Assembly: GCA_937871295.1 (NCBI GenBank)
Contig: CALMRE010000115.1
Coordinates: forward strand, 1 to 41,870
From: an uncultured bacterium
GTDB lineage: Bacteria; UBP6; UBA1177; JAKLFG01
DNA length: 41,870 bases
Direction: 5' to 3'
How positions within the stretch are numbered: the stretch's first letter is position 1; each line of letters begins with the position of its first letter. Both the position numbers and the translations under genes were made by a program. Shown piece by piece: positions 39,341-41,870 of the stretch. The notes under the pieces are model-generated. The model searched no databases. It saw nothing but the letters and a program-made list of their open reading frames with translations, and was not told the DNA's origin.

Positions 39341-41698
39341 ATGGAGGCGCAGGCCAACGACGCGCTCGCGGCGCTGTACGGCGACGCGCTCGATTTCGCC
39401 CAGACGCTCGACGAAGATCTGTCGAGTTTCCATTTTCTCCTTTCCTTCTTCACGATACCGAGCGAGGTGACGGTGCTGTTCGAGGACCTCTCGATCTCCA
39501 CAGCGCTGGTCACCGATACCTTCAAGGAACTGAAACGGCGGCATCAGCGCGGCGCTACGCCGCTCCGTGAACCGGCCGGCATGGTCAGGGAGATCGAGAA
39601 GCGGGCGCTCGGGTTCCTCCAAGGTCCTGCCGACGGCCCCTCGCCGCTTCATCTGCTCCTTGCCATACTCAGCGAGAAACACAGCATCGCCTATCAGATA
39701 CTGCAGGAGATGGGTGTCCAGAGCGAACTGCGCCTCCGCGCCATGAATATTCTCACCAACCCGCCGCGCCGGATACACAACCGCATCCTCGAACTGCTCG
39801 AAGAGACGACCGAACTTCAGCCCGAGCGGGCGCCGCAGACAAAAACGATGGTCAGAGAACAGGAGTCCTCCGCCGGACCGCCCGCCGCCGAAGAGGCCCT
39901 TCCGTCCGTTCCCGCCGCCGCGGCGCCGCAGGCAGGCGCCTTGCCCGAGGTGTTCCGGCAGTTCGGCCGCGATCTCACCGAACTGGCGAAGAACGGTGAA
40001 CTGGAACCGGCCTGCGCCCGCGAAAAAGAGATGGAACTCATCCTCGATATCCTCGGCCGCAAGAAGAACAACAATCCGCTACTGGTCGGCCTCGCCGGGT
40101 CGGGGAAAACGGCCATAGTCGAAGGTCTCGCGTGGCTGCAGCGCGACGGGATGCTCGCCGGCCGCATCATCTGGGAACTCAACCTCTCGGCGCTCGTATC
40201 GGGGACCGAATTCCGTGGCACGCTGGAAAAACGACTGAGCGAACTTATCGCCGAGGTCGACCGGCTGAAAGATACGCTCGTGGTCTTCATCGACGAGATA
40301 CATCTGCTGGGCAGCGATACGCACGAAATGGTGGCGAACATGCTCAAGCCGGTCCTCGCGCGCGGCAACTTCCCCCTCATCGGCGCGACGACCCCCGACG
40401 AATTCAAACGCTACATCGCCAAGGACCCGGCGATGGAACGCCGCTTCACGCTGGTGCCGGTGGCGGAACCCGACGGCGAGGCGCTGGTCGCCATTGCGGC
40501 GTCGGCGGCGCGGTCGCTCTCCTTCTATCACCGTGTCCGGCTCGACGAACCGCAGTTCGTCCGGAATGCCGTGATGCTCTCCAACCGCTACATATCGGGG
40601 CGCAGTCAGCCCGACAAGGTGCTGTCGATCCTCGACACGCTCGGGTCGATATTGCAGCGCGCCGGGAAACCGGAGGCGACCGAACGCGACCTCATGGAGT
40701 TCATCAGCGCCAAGTCGGGGATACCGGTCGACAACCTGCTGGTCGACGGCGCCCGCATCCTGCAGACGCTCCCGGCGCGGCTCGACGCCGCAATAAAGGG
40801 GCAGTCAGAGGCGAAGAAAAAGATAGTCCAGCTCCTTGCCCGCCGTTTCGCCCGTAAGGAGGCGAAACGGCCCATCGCCTCGCTCATCCTCGCCGGCCCG
40901 TCGGGGGTCGGCAAGACCGAGACGGCGCGGCGGCTCGCCGATTATTTCTTCGGTAGCGATCGCCGTATGGTCGTTTTCGACATGAGCGAGTTTCAGGAAC
41001 AACATGCCGTGGCGCGGCTCATCGGTTCGCCGCCGGGCTACACCGGCTATGAGGAGGGGGGCCGCCTCACCGAGGCCTTCCGTCGGGAACCGTATCAACT
41101 GCTCCTGCTCGACGAGATAGAAAAGGCGCACCCCAAGGTGCTCGGCATCCTGCTGCAACTGCTTGACGAGGGGCGCGTGACCGACAGCCGCGGCTTCACC
41201 GTCACGATGGCGCAGGCGATCGTCGTGATGACCACCAACCTCGGCGCCGATGAGTTCACTGCTCCGCGTCTCGGCTTCGGCAACGGCGAGGCCCGCGAGG
41301 AACACGAACCACAGGTGCGCGGCAAGATAGAGAAGTTCCTGTCGCCCGAACTGGTCAACCGCGTCGACGACATCATACTCTTCTCTCCCTTCACCGACGC
41401 CGAACTGCAGGCGGTGACGCGGCATACGCTCGACCGGACGCTGGCCTCACTGCGCGAGAACTACGGCATCACCATAGCCCCCGACGACCCCGACGCCTTC
41501 TCCGCCGCCGTGGCGCGGTCGCTCGGCCCCAAGGAACGGCACTGCGGCGCCCGCGGCGTCCAGCGCTGGATGGAACAGCAGGTCGAGTCGCTCATACTGG
41601 ATGCGGTGGCGGAGGGACCGCTTCCCGAAAATAGCGTCCTTTCGTTCGACGCGACGACGAAACAAGTGGTTCTGCGGGTACGCGTCTCTGCTGTCTGA
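39341..41698 (+). CDS. ClpA-like AAA+ ATPase (double ring unfoldase)
   Basis: 785 residues. N-terminal Clp_N-like helical domain (about 1-140), a Pro/Ala/Glu-rich linker (about 160-200), AAA+ D1 with Walker A GLAGSGKT (250-257) and Walker B VVFIDEIH, and D2 with Walker A GPSGVGKT (519-526), Walker B LLLLDEIEKAH, the SPPGYTGYEEGG pore-loop motif and GARGVQRWMEQQVE sensor-2. There is no ClpB-type middle coiled coil, so it resembles ClpA. Between D2 strands a LGF tripeptide (PRLGFGNG) lies where ClpA/ClpC have the ClpP-docking IGL/LGF loop, so pairing with ClpP is plausible. D1 Walker A departs from the usual GEPGVGKT. No clpS or clpP is in the window. ATG 39341 is preceded by GAGAGGG. TssH (ClpV) is less likely because no type VI secretion genes are nearby. 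Confidence 0.88.
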   Translation: MEAQANDALAALYGDALDFAQTLDEDLSSFHFLLSFFTIPSEVTVLFEDLSISTALVTDTFKELKRRHQRGATPLREPAGMVREIEKRALGFLQGPADGPSPLHLLLAILSEKHSIAYQILQEMGVQSELRLRAMNILTNPPRRIHNRILELLEETTELQPERAPQTKTMVREQESSAGPPAAEEALPSVPAAAAPQAGALPEVFRQFGRDLTELAKNGELEPACAREKEMELILDILGRKKNNNPLLVGLAGSGKTAIVEGLAWLQRDGMLAGRIIWELNLSALVSGTEFRGTLEKRLSELIAEVDRLKDTLVVFIDEIHLLGSDTHEMVANMLKPVLARGNFPLIGATTPDEFKRYIAKDPAMERRFTLVPVAEPDGEALVAIAASAARSLSFYHRVRLDEPQFVRNAVMLSNRYISGRSQPDKVLSILDTLGSILQRAGKPEATERDLMEFISAKSGIPVDNLLVDGARILQTLPARLDAAIKGQSEAKKKIVQLLARRFARKEAKRPIASLILAGPSGVGKTETARRLADYFFGSDRRMVVFDMSEFQEQHAVARLIGSPPGYTGYEEGGRLTEAFRREPYQLLLLDEIEKAHPKVLGILLQLLDEGRVTDSRGFTVTMAQAIVVMTTNLGADEFTAPRLGFGNGEAREEHEPQVRGKIEKFLSPELVNRVDDIILFSPFTDAELQAVTRHTLDRTLASLRENYGITIAPDDPDAFSAAVARSLGPKERHCGARGVQRWMEQQVESLILDAVAEGPLPENSVLSFDATTKQVVLRVRVSAV

Positions 41699-41786
41699 AT
41701 AAATATCCGAGTAAAAACAAAGAAATAATCCATTGTATAAAAAAAATGATAAAAAGAGTTGACAAAAAAAAGCGTCCTGCTACAGT
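41699..41786 (+). promoter_or_regulatory. Predicted rRNA-operon promoter with AT-rich upstream element
   Basis: About 60 bp of very AT-rich sequence (41699-41758) resembles an UP element. It is followed by TTGACA (41759-41764), a 16-bp spacer and TACAGT (41781-41786), then a GC-rich discriminator (ggcgagcgc), the type seen at stringently controlled rRNA promoters. Confidence 0.65.
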
Positions 41787-41870
41787 GGCGAGCGCTTTGG
41801 GCACCTGGGTCACCGCGAGTTCATTGAAAACTGAGCAGCAGCAAAGAGAGAAAGAATAAAGGAACCAACC
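41787..41870 (+). other. Probable rRNA operon leader (16S gene beyond right edge)
   Basis: Non-coding. After the promoter the sequence attgaaaactgagcagcagc (41823-41842) resembles the TTTGAAAACTGAACAG-type leader found upstream of 16S genes and around antitermination boxes. No 16S start sequence is reached within the window, so this is a prediction. Confidence 0.5.

Noticed and set aside
39341-41698. Type VI secretion ClpV
   Set aside because: No tss genes in the window, and the domain plan without a middle domain fits ClpA better.

Overview
The window is a gene-dense, roughly 60-65% GC stretch of a bacterial chromosome. It encodes a Gram-negative envelope: BamA, a Skp/OmpH chaperone, a LolCDE-type lipoprotein exporter and at least five lipobox proteins. 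The gene order lysS - two LolC/E permeases - lolD - bamA - ompH, the Asp-rich lipoprotein with thrombospondin type 3 repeats, the small PxxKW-like Cys protein and the Zn-ribbon/kinase/Sel1 protein all point to a deltaproteobacterial (Myxococcota-like) or related candidate lineage. This placement is inference from family knowledge; no search was run.

Layout. 1-6979: the 3' part of a membrane-anchored Pro/Lys-rich TPR protein, then a 2062-residue alpha-2-macroglobulin lipoprotein with a CAEQ thioester. 7002-7580: a promoter and a DUF4160/DUF2442 pair. 7602-9394: a divergent RelA/SpoT-fold protein and a DJ-1/PfpI protein. 9398-11078: a lipoprotein, a small exported protein and two tRNAs (Gln-CTG, Glu-CTC). 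11099-16983 (minus): a 1396-residue mosaic lipoprotein (two OB-like domains, amidohydrolase, TSP3 repeats, C-terminal beta-sandwich) translationally coupled to a penicillin-binding-fold serine hydrolase homologue whose catalytic motifs are lost. 17039-19161 (minus): alr and a lipoprotein ApbE. 19269-27402 (plus): an envelope-biogenesis operon (small membrane protein, lysS, lolC-like, lolE-like, lolD, bamA, ompH). 27431-29529: endonuclease I and a dicarboxylate/glutamate symporter. 29550-31374 (minus): a small lipoprotein and a methionine gamma-lyase-like enzyme. 31453-35662 (plus): PxxKW-like protein, a U32-like protein with four cysteines, and iorAB. 35767-41698: a DUF4015 glycoside-hydrolase-like protein, a membrane Ser/Thr kinase with Sel1 repeats, and a ClpA-like AAA+ protein. 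41699-41870: an AT-rich tract, strong promoter and leader that look like the start of an rRNA operon whose 16S gene lies beyond the window.

The lysS-to-ompH block makes the machinery that delivers lipoproteins and barrel proteins to the outer membrane; many other products here (A2M, mosaic amidohydrolase, ApbE, small lipoproteins) would be its cargo. Vegetative promoters are easy to read: most have TTGAC(A/T)- or TTGC-type -35 boxes, 16-17 bp spacers and TA(C/T)A(A/G)T-type -10 boxes.

The most interesting items are the coupled mosaic lipoprotein/dead serine hydrolase pair, the divergent RelA/SpoT-like protein, the U32-like protein, the kinase with a predicted disulfide-rich periplasmic Sel1 domain, a ferredoxin-less IorA, and a probably leaderless endA. 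No IS element, prophage or CRISPR array was seen, and no intergenic gap exceeds 300 bases.
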